A stretch of 64,000 nucleotides of DNA from Phytophthora quininea (Eukaryota > Oomycota > Peronosporomycetes > Peronosporales > Peronosporaceae), in the NCBI GenBank assembly GCA_011947345.1, contig JAAVTG010000568.1, forward strand, positions 682,001-746,000, read 5' to 3'. Positions 1 to 10,272 of this stretch are shown one piece after another. The notes under the pieces are model-generated. The model saw only the letters and a program-made list of their open reading frames with translations. It ran no database searches and was not told the origin of the DNA. A program made the position numbers and the translations under genes. Positions within the stretch are counted from its first letter, which is position 1, and every line of letters begins with the position of its first letter.

Positions 1-3000
1 GGCTCAGAAGTGTCGTGTACGTCGCCCGCATCTCCTGCTTGACCTTCTCAGCATCGACTGCCTTCAATTGCTTCAAAGTCTCTCCCGATACAGCAGACAA
101 AAACCGCCATCTACAAGTTCCTCCAACGCGTCCTTGTCTGCCGACTGTAAGCAGCTACCTACCACCCAGTCCAAGGACACTCCAGTGGTAGCAGAATCCT
201 TCATGAAGCGCACCAGGAAATTGGCCATGTGCTCATGAAGCTTCGGTACATCGCACCAGAGATCGCCGCACAGCTCAATTGTCTTCTCGATAGCATAGCG
301 GAGGCCCACGAAGGATAGCGTCTTTGTCTCGAGAGCTAACTTTTCCAGCAACTCCATCATCTTTGTACGCTCCTCCTCCTTCGCGTCACTCGCCCCCTTG
401 AGCACTTCAAACGCAAATACACGATTCACATCTTCGTGGTTCTTGTACTCCTTTGCAAATCCGCCAGACAGTTTTCCGCTTCCTTCAGATCCACGATCGA
501 AACGTATTCAGCAGCAGTTGACTTGGACGTTTTGGCGATCTTTTCCTGTGCTTCGTCGTCGAGAGGAGGAATAACTTTTCGAGCAGGTGATTGCGGTTTC
601 TTAGCGCCAGCTGCTGCCCCACGGCGATTGGGGAAGCTCGCAGGCGCTCCAGCAGTGCCGCGTCCTGCTCGAGCACCAACACCAAACGCAGCAGGTCGTC
701 CAGACGGACCTGTCTTCACAGAATCATCGCGCTGAACCCCACGCATACGATCCAGAGGCAACGTCATGCGGCTGGAGTTGCTGCGACCGCCCATAGAGTT
801 GGAGTGATAAACGGGAGCCATAGTCGAACGTCCACTGTTAAATCCGTCGCGAGATGAGTTTGAGCGGCGGTCGCCGCGGAAATGGTCCCGATCACGGTCA
901 CGACCTCCTCCGCTCGGTGCACTGCTTGGAGGAGCACGAGCCTCACGCTCGGCCTCCTTTCGGATCTCATTCAACGTCTTCTGCTTCAACTCCTTTCGGC
1001 GCGGCTCCCAGCGGTGTTGGCGCAGTTCAATGACATCTCGGATCATAAATTTAATGCGAGACGACAGACGTTTATCCTTCACCAACTTATTCTCCAGGTA
1101 GTGGAAATACGACGGCATGAAGCCCTGCGCTCCATGCTTGTCCAGGTCCTTACCCATTGTTGTCAGCAACTTGGCCAGCGACTCGATGTTCTCCTCGTCG
1201 GGAGCGTCCTCCGGGTGGACACATACCATCATCCCGTCACTGTTTGGACGAATGTCCATCAGTTTCATGATGCACTCGTGCATGATGCGCTCCTGAAGCA
1301 TGCCCTTCCGGTACAGCTCTCCAATGAATCGAATGTTACCCAGCATGCGCAGCTTCATGATCAAACGTTTCTCCTCGTAGTCTGCTTCCATTTGCGGAGT
1401 GATCTTCCCTGCCTCCTTGTCTTTCTTAAAGCTTTGCTCCAGTTCCTCGTAAATATTATCCTTTCAAATTCCTCCTGGCAGGCATTCAGCAAAATGCGCT
1501 TAAAAGAGCACGCCTTCAGGGCGTGGCGGCTTGCCATCTCGTGATTCTCATAGGGACCGTTCAACACTTGATCATCCCCCAAGTCGTCCAAATCCTGGCC
1601 GGACCAGTAGTATTGAGGATTGCTTGGGTCTTCTTCAACCCACACCTTGATGAACTTGTGGTTCTGGATGCGAACTTCGCTTAGCTTCATATTCGAAGGA
1701 GCCGGCACTGGTTCGAAGTCGTCGCCTCCAGCAGATGCCAACGCATCGCTCGGCGATTCAAACGGGCCAACCACTTCCGAGTCCGAGTCCGACATGGCCG
1801 TCCAGTAGAACTTTTGTCGTCGTCGTTCTGCACGATCTTCAGGAATGACCATACCTTCCAGTTGGTCTCCAGGTGGACACACAAATCCGCATACATATCA
1901 CAAAAGTTGGGCTCGCCGACAGCCTTGTCGAAGATGATCTTAATGACTGCCTGCAGCATCTCGAGACTCTCCATGTTGATGCTGGTCAGCTGATTGGCTA
2001 ATCGATCGAATTTCTCTCGGGTCATCTTGTTCATGATACCGTTTACGTTCTTCTTCGTCGCTTCCAATGTTGAAGCATTCTTTGTGGGGATCCAACGATT
2101 AGCAGATCGCGTCAGGGGCTTAACGGGGCCGTCCAGAAGGGGAGGATCTGGAGGGCCGCCACGACCTCCTCGACCGCCACGACCGCCACGTTCGCCTCGC
2201 CCGCTACGCTTCGGAAGATCTTGCGAGCGAGCCCATTGTCCTCCATTTGAACCACCGCCGCCACCACGTGATCCTTGGCGTCCAGATCCACCCAGTTGTT
2301 TCTCGCCACGCTCCCAACCGCCTCCACCGCGGCTGCGTCCTCCACCACGTGATACTGGGCCTTCGTTTACAACTTCCATTGATGGCCACTTGGAATCGGG
2401 GCCAGTCACAGCCCGGGAAGATCTTTGTACAGCTCACGGAAGCTAAAGAAATTGTCAACAAGTACATTGAATGTCAGCTTCATCCGTGATAATATTGTTC
2501 TCAAACAGCACGTACCTCATCAAAATCTCCAGCGTGTAGGTCACCTTACCACCCGCTTTCTTTTCAAGAACAATGCTGACGTCAGTGGTCTTTTCGAGTG
2601 TGCTTGCAGATTTGTCCGATTTCGCCTGCTCATTTTCCGCCTTCTCCTGTAGTACGCTTAGTGCAGAGTCTTGAGAGGGAGATTTTTAGTGGGCGACACT
2701 GTCTTCGGCTTTCTTGATGCTGGTGCTTCCTCGGTTTTCTCCTCGGCAGGGGCTTGCTTTGCCACTTTTTCGGCCGGCACATCAGCCACGTTTGTCGATG
2801 ACGTCGTTATAGTCGTGGTCGTTGTAGTAGTCGACGTTACCGTTTTGCCGGCCTCCGACTTCTTCTCCACCGTCTTTTCAGCAGAAGTTTTGGGTTCCAT
2901 AGGTGCTGGTGGAGCACTTGGCAAAGCCTTCACTTGTTTAGTTCCATTTGACGTTGCAGTCGTAGCAGGAGAAGAAGTCGCTGCTGCTGCCGGAGTCAGA

Positions 3001-4032
3001 CCAGCTTCAGATGCGGGCTTCTCACTGGTAATTTTTTCTTGGGAGATTTTTTGGCGATTTCTTCGGGGACGTTGGAGCTGTTTTTGAGCTGCCGTTCTGT
3101 TTTATGTCTGTCTGGGCCGCCTCTGGTGCAGGCGGTGTTCCCACAGCAGCCGCCTCCTTTACTGGCGTCGGTTCCTTTTGCGGAGTACTCTGCGCTGTTG
3201 TGCTAATTGCCGCCTTCACATCCTCCACGATAGAGCTCGCGTCGATGGGCCGTCCGGACGATGAGCCCCTGCTGAGGTCAATGGGTTTGCCTGTCTTCGG
3301 GTCGATAATCTCCAAGCATTTCTTTTCCCTTTTCGGCGGCGGCTGATGGTGCGGTTGCTGTGGCTGCTGCATGGATATGTGAACGGGCATTCCTCCCATC
3401 GGCATACCCATGTCCTGGGGCATCGGCATGCCATACATGGGGCCGCCCATGTACGGGGGCTGGTTCATCATGTACGGCGGCGGCATCTGTTGAATCGGCG
3501 GGTAGTATCCCTGTGCTCCTGGGTTCATCCCGCGAGGCATGTATCCTTGTTGCTGCTGCTGCATAGCTCCCCGCGGGGGCCGCGCATCCTCTGATGGTGG
3601 TGACTTCCGGGTCCTCGCATCTGTTGGGGCATGCCTGGCTGGCCGCCCATCGGGGGCGGGGGTCCGTAGCCCATGGGTCCATTGTACGGCCGAGCGTTCT
3701 TCAAAACGGAGTCTCAGGGTTAGCTAGCGGCTCGAGTGGCCAAAAAGTATCTTTGCTCGTACGTGGTTGAAGCCTCCTCCTGCGCCCTGCTTGAAGGGCG
3801 GCGCGTGCACGTCCATGCCATCACTGGGCGGCGCCATCTGTGGGTGGTCGGGTCCGTCGTGCTGCTGCGGGGCGCCCTTGGGTCGGTACTCTGCGGGTCA
3901 AACGGCGGTTAGCTTGGCAACGTCGACGAGCTGTTACGGGCGTACCCATGTGGTGCGGGTTGCCGCGCGGGTGCGGGCCACCGCTGGGGCCGTAGCCGCG
4001 GCCGGGGTGGAGCTGGGGTGCTGCGGCTTCAT
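1..4032 (-). CDS. eIF4G: Translation initiation factor eIF4G (3' end outside window)
   Basis: This is the scaffold of the cap-binding complex, linking eIF4E, eIF4A and eIF3. On the minus strand I see, in order: a Gly/Pro/Met-rich N-terminus with poly-Gln (3400-4030); the conserved LEIIDPKTGKPIDL patch near 3300; an eIF4E-binding YxxxxL-phi motif (YTLEILM, about 2520-2540); an RGG-rich stretch (2130-2350); an MIF4G domain (about 2090-960) starting MTREKFDRLANQLTS and containing GNIRFIGELY; and an MA3 domain (about 480-70). The MIF4G domain carries an inserted block of about 100 residues (1505-1825). The start is taken as the ATG at 4032; two N-terminal introns (GTACGCCC..CGCAG near 3890-3950 and GTACGAG..TTGAAG near 3700-3765) and one at 2443-2515 join the frames. 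At least eight one-base frame breaks remain, e.g. at 452-454, 1462-1464, 1812-1815, 3032-3037 and 3047-3052, nearly all in A-runs of the coding strand. The family call is secure; exact exon ends are not. Confidence 0.93.
2443..2515 (-). other. Intron splitting the eIF4G eIF4E-binding site
   Basis: This is a 73-nt intron with donor GTACGTG and acceptor TTTCTTTAG on the minus strand. Splicing joins YTLEILM to SFRELYKDLPG in frame, completing a canonical eIF4E-binding element. Read-through would instead end the protein about 20 codons later. Confidence 0.75.
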
Positions 4033-4182
4033 GTTTCCATCAAGCGAGCGCGCGTCCCCAGGTGTCTCGTTCTTCGTCGGCTCTCCCTTTATCCTGCTGA
4101 GCCGGAATGGGGGAACACGCTCAGCCAACCCTAACTAAACGCGGTATATTGACCAATACGCGCGCGGAATCTAAGCAAAGGT

Positions 4183-5888
4183 CTATGGGCGCTCGACCCC
4201 GCGCAGAAATGCGGCGGCAGCGGCGGCGTTGGCGCGCTCCTCCGCGTCTTCCTCGTGGCGGCGACGCGGCTCCAACGTAGGCTCACGGTCTCCCGCCGCG
4301 GCAGCTCCAGAAAGCTACAGCAAACGGGATCAGAAAAACCACCAGAGCAATGACCGACATTCACACGAGTGCGTGGCAGGTGTCTTCGCACCTCGTCGGC
4401 AGGCACCACGACGGGCGCAAACTCGTCCAGTTCCAACTCGGCGCTCGAGTCCCAATGAAAGCGGCTGGCGAGCAGTTGACGCAGGTGGAAAGCTCGTTGG
4501 CGGAGCTGCAAGATCAGAAAGTGAAGGTGAGTTAGTGATGCGGCGCAATGGACTGGGGCGTACCTTGGGTGGCGCGTCGTCGGCTTCGATGAGTTCCAGC
4601 AGAGACAATAGGCACGGGCCCAGGAAGTTCTCGCTGGTCGTCTCGTCCTGGAAAAGTCCTCTGGGATCTGGAGGTGCATACATCAACGAGCTTGGGTCGA
4701 TGGAGTTGTAGCGCAGCGAGGAGATCCCGTACCTGCTCCAGTTGTGTCTTGAAGACCTTAATGAATGCAATGAACAGCGACTCATGAGTCGAGAGCGCTC
4801 GCTCGCACGAGCACAAGATCGCAATGAACTGCGCGTCAGCAACATGTTAGTGGTAAGCACAAACATGACCAGGGGTGCCTTAGATCTACAAACGACCCAC
4901 CTGCTTCCACTGCTCCAGCGCAGTCAGAGACGATAGCTGGAGGAACATTACGAACGCGAGCTGTAACTCGCCAACTAGCTTCCCCAGTGATTATCGAACT
5001 CTGTGGTTATCAGCTCCTCCAGTCGCTCACTGCAGCCACAGTTTTAGTAAAGCACAACTCTTGGTCCATGCAAAGGCCAACGTCACCTCCGATCGAAATG
5101 GTAGGCAGTTCTCGCGTCAGCGGACAGATCCGTTCGCTTTTTCTGTAGTGTAGTGAATCGCACCGTCCGCGGGAGGTCGGGAAAGTAAGGCACTACACCG
5201 TCCGCAGGCTTTGCCGCTTCGTCGACGACTGCATCTCCTGGCAAGAGAGTCGCACCAAACTCAACCCCGCAACGCTGTTTAACACGACAATGTATGATTC
5301 AGAGTCACCAAGCATGGGGTCTCCGCAGCAAACATTACCTGCAGAACCAATGGTGTGATGAAGTTGGAGAGCCGCTGCCATGTTTTCTGGTGCTGCTTCG
5401 GGTACGGCCCCAGTCCGCTGTCTAACTGGAACGAGAGCACAGCGTCTGCAAACGACAGCGCCAGAAAATGTCAGCTGACCTTACGCCGAGATTGCAGCCT
5501 CCACGTACGCACGCTCAAGGTTCGCAACGTTCAGGCCAGGCCGTGGCAGGCCCAGCTCCTCCTTGTCCAGACTCCACTCGCGCACGATGACCTGCGAGTG
5601 CCGCTCCACATTGACGAAGAATCCCTGGCGGATCCCGTGCTCTTGCTCGCGTGAACGGAACAACACAAAGTGGATGCCAAGCGGCAGGAACTTGACGCCT
5701 TGAAACTTTGGGCCGGTGCGGAAGACTTCGTAGTCGACGCCGAACTCGGTGGCCGTCGGCACATCCAGACACACGAGGAACCCACCGATAGCAGCACTGC
5801 GGTCTTCGTCAGTTTGGCTGCTGGGCGCGGCGTCTCGCATCACGCGCGAGAAGAGATCCGCGGCCGAGTCGCTGCGCTCGTCCGCCAT
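4183..5888 (-). CDS. AAR2: AAR2 splicing factor homologue (U5 snRNP assembly)
   Basis: AAR2 binds Prp8 during U5 snRNP maturation and is exchanged for Brr2. Exon 1 (5481-5888) carries the family signature: TEFGVDYEVFRTGPKFQG, then GVKFLPLGIHFVLF, closely matching the animal protein. A later exon (5340-5450) reads SFQLDSGLGPYPKQ and TWQRLSNFITPLVLQ, the conserved middle. The C-terminal helical domain is split over exons at 4740-4860 (CSCERALSTHESLFIAFIKV) and 4400-4740 (YGISSLRYNSIDPSSL, ENFLGPCLLSLLELIE). The last exon is Ala/Arg/Glu-rich and ends at TAG 4183-4185. Introns such as GTACGCCCC..TTGCAG (about 4505-4560) and GTGCGAAG..GCTGTAG are visible. The frame at the exon 1/2 joint does not resolve cleanly. 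It lies about 150 bp downstream of the next minus-strand gene in the same orientation. Confidence 0.88.
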
Positions 5889-5976
5889 TAATTTACAATA
5901 TGGCTACACAAAGGGTTACTTCAACTTCATGGAACGTGTTGATGGGGAAACTACAGGCTGTGCAGTCTACAGGAGT

Positions 5977-6653
5977 CTAGCGCATGCTCAGCGCGAGGTG
6001 TCCTGCCGAGACCACAAACCACACTGCTTGAAAGCTCTTGAAGGACGCAGCACTCGACGCATTCGACGGTTGCGCAGTTTTCGGCGAGATACTTGGCGTG
6101 TTGTCCGACTTGACTTGTTCGTCAATGGAGCCGCTGCCATTGCTGTTGCTGCTGGTGTTGGTGTCACCGACTGGAAGGTCCAGTGCTGCCGAGTTGCTGC
6201 CGTCCACGGTCGTGCTCAACGCTGACGCTGTGACTGATCCACTCGAATCCGTCAAGCCGACATCTGCCTCGCCGCCGCAAGCCATAACCGCCAGCTCATC
6301 GGCCGTGAACCTGTTCGCTATGCCTGGGTGCGTTGGGAACGTCGCGGTTGTCGACGAACTGCCGAATCCTGCAGCCGCCCTCCACGTGCAGCACGGGTCG
6401 CCGAGCTCTTCACCGTTGGTAGCGCCATCGTTGTCCGAGTCCTGTTGGCAGAGCTCCTTCGTCCACCCTCTCCTGCAGCGTTAAACGCCCGGCCGAACGC
6501 GTTCAAAGACCCGCCACCAGAGGCACTCACGTGGCCTAAAGCAGCAAAGCCGGCGACCCCATTACCGTTGGGAATGCGAGACACGAAAGCCGGTCGGCCG
6601 TCGGAACCTACGAGCATCGTAGTCGACACAAACAGTCCCAGCGCGAGCTTCAT
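5977..6653 (-). CDS. Secreted temptin-like Cys-rich protein
   Basis: The protein starts with a plausible signal peptide (MKLALGLFVSTTMLVGSDG). It is followed by the temptin-type disulfide domain: RIPNGNGV, then ALGHVSASGGGSLNAFGRAF, then in the next frame LCQQDSDNDGATNGEELGDP, CCTW and HPGIANRFTADELAVMAC. Temptin domains are Ca-binding-like, disulfide-stabilised extracellular modules first known from a molluscan water-borne pheromone complex and common in fungal and oomycete secretomes. After the domain comes a Ser/Thr/Asn-rich stalk and a hydrophobic C-terminal stretch (AVWFVVSAGHLALSM) that could be a GPI signal or membrane anchor. A one-base shortfall in a CCC run at 6466-6468 (+ strand) breaks the frame between GEG and the Trp-Thr-Lys segment; with it resolved the family alignment is continuous. 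Function in this organism is unknown. Confidence 0.8.
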
Positions 6654-6853
6654 GGCTGGTGGTGGTAGTGGTGGATCGAAGTGGTCGAACTTGTCGAGGA
6701 GGCAGGAAATTGGGAAGTGGGGGCAGCATTGAACTCACACGCTACAAGTGTACCATCCATCCGCAGCGCTCGAGTAAGTCATCACCTTCGTGCTAGTCAC
6801 CCAGCCGTTATAAGTTGGTTTGAAGCGTCGGTCACTCGGATCTCTCCCTCACC

Positions 6854-8321
6854 ATGGCGTCTTGGGTAGGTCGCTAGCTCTCGTATCTGATGGACGCTAA
6901 CACGGCCCTCGTGCGTGACTGTAGTTGATGAAGAATGTGAAGGATGGATCTCTGATAAAGAACGTGAAGGACGGCTCGCGCAGGTAAGCCTAGACAGAGC
7001 GACCGTTTGATCTCGGTGATGTGGTTCTAATGTTTTTGCAGGCTGAAAGACGAGCTCGCTCGATCAATTGGCGCTGGGACGGAGGGAGGCGTCGACCCGG
7101 TGCTGGAGTACCGCACTCAGAGGTATGGCTGTCCGTGTCGTCGGGGCGATTGATGAGACTGACGCAGCTTTGCGTAGGTTCAATCGCTACAACAATCGCC
7201 TGGAAGAACTCTCGAGGGCGATGACCCACTACACAGAGACGACCCAAGCGTACGCCCAGGCCACGGCGCAGTTGATGCACGCCTTCTCAGCTTTCTTTGA
7301 GTCTCAGCTTCAGGATGCCGAGGAAGGTGAGTCTGCAGCGACTACAAAAGCCCAGCTATGCAATGTTGTGCTCACACGGTCGTCAGCACCAACAGCTGAG
7401 TCCAAGGAGCCGCCAGGAGTCAAGACGCTTGCGCAAAGCGCGCTTCGAGCTGAGGAAGTCCAGCAATCCTTGCGCGAGAACGTGTTTGACGTGGCCCAGA
7501 GCTTGCAGTTCCGCGCCGTCGTGCAGCCGCTCCAGGAGCTACGCGCTAGCAACGCCAATCTAAGCCAGCAGCTTCGCACCCTGAAGCAAAAGGTAAGGCG
7601 GCAACTAGTTCGTACCTTGTAGAAGTCCTGGAGCCATCTAACGCGTTGACGAAAACAGCTCAGCGACTTCGACTCGGCCCAGCGGAATGCTGAAGCTCAG
7701 AGGAAGAGCCCGCCCGAGTTTGAGAAGGCTCAGCAGAAACTGCAGGCGGCTACTTTTTCTCTCACTGCCGTGGCAGACAACGTCGACGCCGAATTGAGTG
7801 CACTGGAAGCTCGACGCGATACAGCCCTCAAGAACGAGCTTCTCACAGTGGTGGCGACCCAGGTACACGAGTGTAGCGGTCTTAAGGCCTCTCGATGCGT
7901 CGCTAACTCGTGCTTCTTTTGTTGTCGCCAGATCTTCGTCCATTCTCGCGTGAACGAACACCTCCAGCAGCTCGTGCCGTTAATGCCAGGCATGGCCAAA
8001 CCGCTAGTGCTGCTGCTCGCCGAGTCTTCGCGCCGTCGTCGCACGCTCACCAACCCAGCGACATCGGACGTGATGGGGGTGATTTCTTACGCAGGAGAGG
8101 GCTCTCGCGCTGTCCTGGACAAAGCTGTGCACAGCCGCAGAGACTCTTTGCCCGACATGGCCGCCGTGCACCCGATCGCCAAGGCGCCGTTCAAGGTAGG
8201 AAAGGATCGACGCAAACCTGTTTGCAGCGATGCGGCATCTAACTTGCACCTATTGTGGTAGGAAATGCACGTTGCGGAGAAGATGGCGGCCAGCACCTAC
8301 GCGCGGCGGCAACAGTGCTAG
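6854..8321 (+). CDS. BAR-domain (amphiphysin-like) protein
   Basis: The start ATG at 6854 (MASW) is followed by a 59-nt intron (6866-6924) and further short introns near 6985-7040, 7122-7179, 7591-7660, 7861-7931 and 8195-8261. The spliced protein opens with an amphipathic-looking segment containing LMKNVKDGSLIKNVKDGS. It continues as long helices typical of a BAR fold: FNRYNNRLEELSRAM, TETTQAYAQATAQLMHAF, SLRENVFDVAQSLQFRAVV, LQELRASNANLSQQL and KAQQKLQAATFSLTAV. It ends after MHVAEKMAAS at TAG 8319-8321. BAR proteins bind and bend membranes as dimers in endocytosis and trafficking. No SH3 or other C-terminal module is seen. The neighbours are unrelated genes. Confidence 0.72.
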
Positions 8322-8456
8322 TACGTTGCGGTCCGCGATGGTCTCCAGGAAGTGCGCGAAACACCTATATAGGAGTACAATCGTAACCACTATATCAGAG
8401 CAAATCTCGCACCACCATAACTCCCTTTTGTGCGGCGGAGATTGAGAGAGCTCAAG

Positions 8457-8988
8457 ATGCTGCAGCCCGCGACTCGTTCCGCGCGCCTGCTGCGCGCCCG
8501 CCGCTTCGCCAGTCACGCCCAGGCGCACGTGCACATGCCCGAGACCGCCATGCTCACCAACAACGTACGTTGAACGTCGCCTACTTGCTACAATGCCTCG
8601 AGCCTTCCCTCTCTCTAATATCTATCTGTCCGTCTTCCTGCAGGGCACGCACCGGTTCGTGCGCAAGGGCTGGGAGTACTCGGTCTACATGGCCATGCTG
8701 GGGCGCCGCTGCTGCTGGTCCTTGGGATGAACAATGTCCCGGAGACCGACTCGGACGTGTTCGCCAGGTCAGCTCTTGACTGATTCTGCTACTGACTACT
8801 AGGAGACGACGAGCTCTCGACACTGACACCTCGTGCTGCTCAACGACTACAGGGAGGAGGCGCTGGCCAAACGTGCAGGTACGGAGTTCCTCGTGCGACG
8901 TCCGAGCGGCCCCGCGAGCCAGCGCTACCACTTCAAGCACGGCGAGATCGGCGAGCCGCCGGCCGTGGAGGGCGAGGACGAGGACTAA
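8457..8988 (+). CDS. Small mitochondrial inner-membrane protein, possible complex I ESSS/NDUFB11-like subunit
   Basis: Exon 1 encodes an Arg-rich, Ser/Ala-rich mitochondrial presequence (MLQPATRSARLLRARRFASH). After an intron (GTACGTTG..CTGCAG) comes HRFVRKGWEYSVYMAML, a single membrane span and NVPETDSDVFAREEALAKR. One membrane span followed by a WAREEA-like motif resembles the ESSS subunit of NADH dehydrogenase, but the match rests on a short segment. The span is broken by a one-base shortfall in GGGG at 8700-8703. The final exon runs to TAA 8986-8988 with an acidic tail. An alternative 3' exon at about 9023-9083 (ending EKTERDEAAE) is possible. Confidence 0.5.
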
Positions 8989-9159
8989 ACGAGCAGATGC
9001 ACTGACCGCTCTGCTCTGCGCAGACTTAAAGAACTGAAGCAGCGAGCAGACGAAAAGACGGAGCGTGACGAGGCTGCTGAGTAACGAAAGTTTCCCACCA
9101 TTCGCAGGAGAAGCAACAATTGTGAGCAGAGCTTTTATTTGCATCGACCCTCGTCCGTG

Positions 9160-10144
9160 TTATTGCTGCTGCTGCTGCTTCAGGAACTGCTTGATCTCGT
9201 CCGACGCGCCGCAGCTCGTTGTCAGCACGTCGCTAGCTGCAGGGGCCTGCTGCCGGATGAGGCGGCCGAGCACGCCGCCCATGCCCAGCTCTAAAATGAT
9301 TCACTCCTTTGCTCACACAGAAGTCGACGCTATCACTCCAGCGAACAGCGTGCACGACCTGCTGCTCCAAGACCTCTGCGATCTGCAGCGGTGTCTTCTT
9401 CGTCGGCTGCGCCTCGACATTCCACACGACAGGAATCTTGGGCTCGTGCAGGCTGCCCTTGCGTAGCAGCTCCTGTAGGCGTTCGTGTAGTTCCTGTCTC
9501 GCCGGCTCCATGAGCTCGCAGTGGAACGGAGCGCTTACATCCAGCAGCACAGCTCGACGCGCCTTCTTGGCGGCTTTGGCCTGGTTGATTGCGGCTTGCA
9601 CGGCTGCCGCGTCGCCGCTGATCACTATCTGCTTGCTCGAGTTGTAGTTGGCCACTTGGCACACTTTCCCCGTGCGCTCGGCAGCCTCCCGACACAGCAG
9701 CTCGGCATCTTCGGGTTTCACCGGCATCAGCGCAGCCATGGCGCCGACACCGGGCCCCACAGCTCGCTGCATAGCCAGACCACGGAGATGCACGAGCCGC
9801 GCGGCGTCTGCAAACTCGAGTGTCTCGGCGGCCACCAGAGCCGAGTACTCGCCGAGTGAGTGGCCCAGCACCAACTCCACAGGCGGCAACTCCATCTCAT
9901 GCTGCAGAACGCGCAGCACTGCCGTGGACATGGCTAGCAGCGCCGGCTGAGCCACGTGCGTCGGCGTGAGGTCATCCGCCGGGCCCTCCACCATCCGCCG
10001 CCGAAGACTGAGGCCCGTGGCCTCACTCGCCTCCTCGATGACATCCCCCACGATGCGAGGCCAGTCGGCGAGCAGGTCCTTGGCCATGCCCACGCGCTGG
10101 CTGCCTTGTCCCGGGAACACGAGAGCGAGGCGACGCAGCGCCAT
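9160..10144 (-). CDS. Malonyl-CoA:ACP transacylase (probably mitochondrial type II FAS)
   Basis: This enzyme loads malonyl groups onto acyl carrier protein. The FPGQGSQRVGMAKDL start motif and the nucleophile elbow GHSLGEYSAL (catalytic Ser) are intact. The second conserved block (APFHCELMEPA, with the catalytic His) and a C-terminal WSDSVDFCVSKGVNHF follow. The frame then breaks at an AAAA run at 9293-9296 (+ strand). The continuation (LELGMGGVLGRLIRQQAPA) reaches a poly-Gln end and TAA at 9160-9162. The length of about 325 residues fits the FabD family. No presequence is obvious before FPGQGSQ, only MALRRLALV. Confidence 0.92.
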
Positions 10145-10272
10145 ACTACCTGCACTTGATGACTTGGTGGATGATCGCGATTTGCATGCTCGCTGTCATT
10201 GCTGCTTTTATCTACCGGTACTAGTAGTAGTCAACTTCTTCAATTACGTGTCCTTCCGAGCCACATTGATCG

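Noticed and set aside
882..1544. 220-codon plus-strand ORF inside eIF4G
   Set aside because: It lies antisense to the conserved MIF4G domain; composition follows the complement of that coding sequence.
1..4032. Programmed ribosomal frameshifting in eIF4G
   Set aside because: Eight or more shifts, nearly all one base short in A or G runs, and the same pattern in unrelated genes, fit sequencing error better than recoding.
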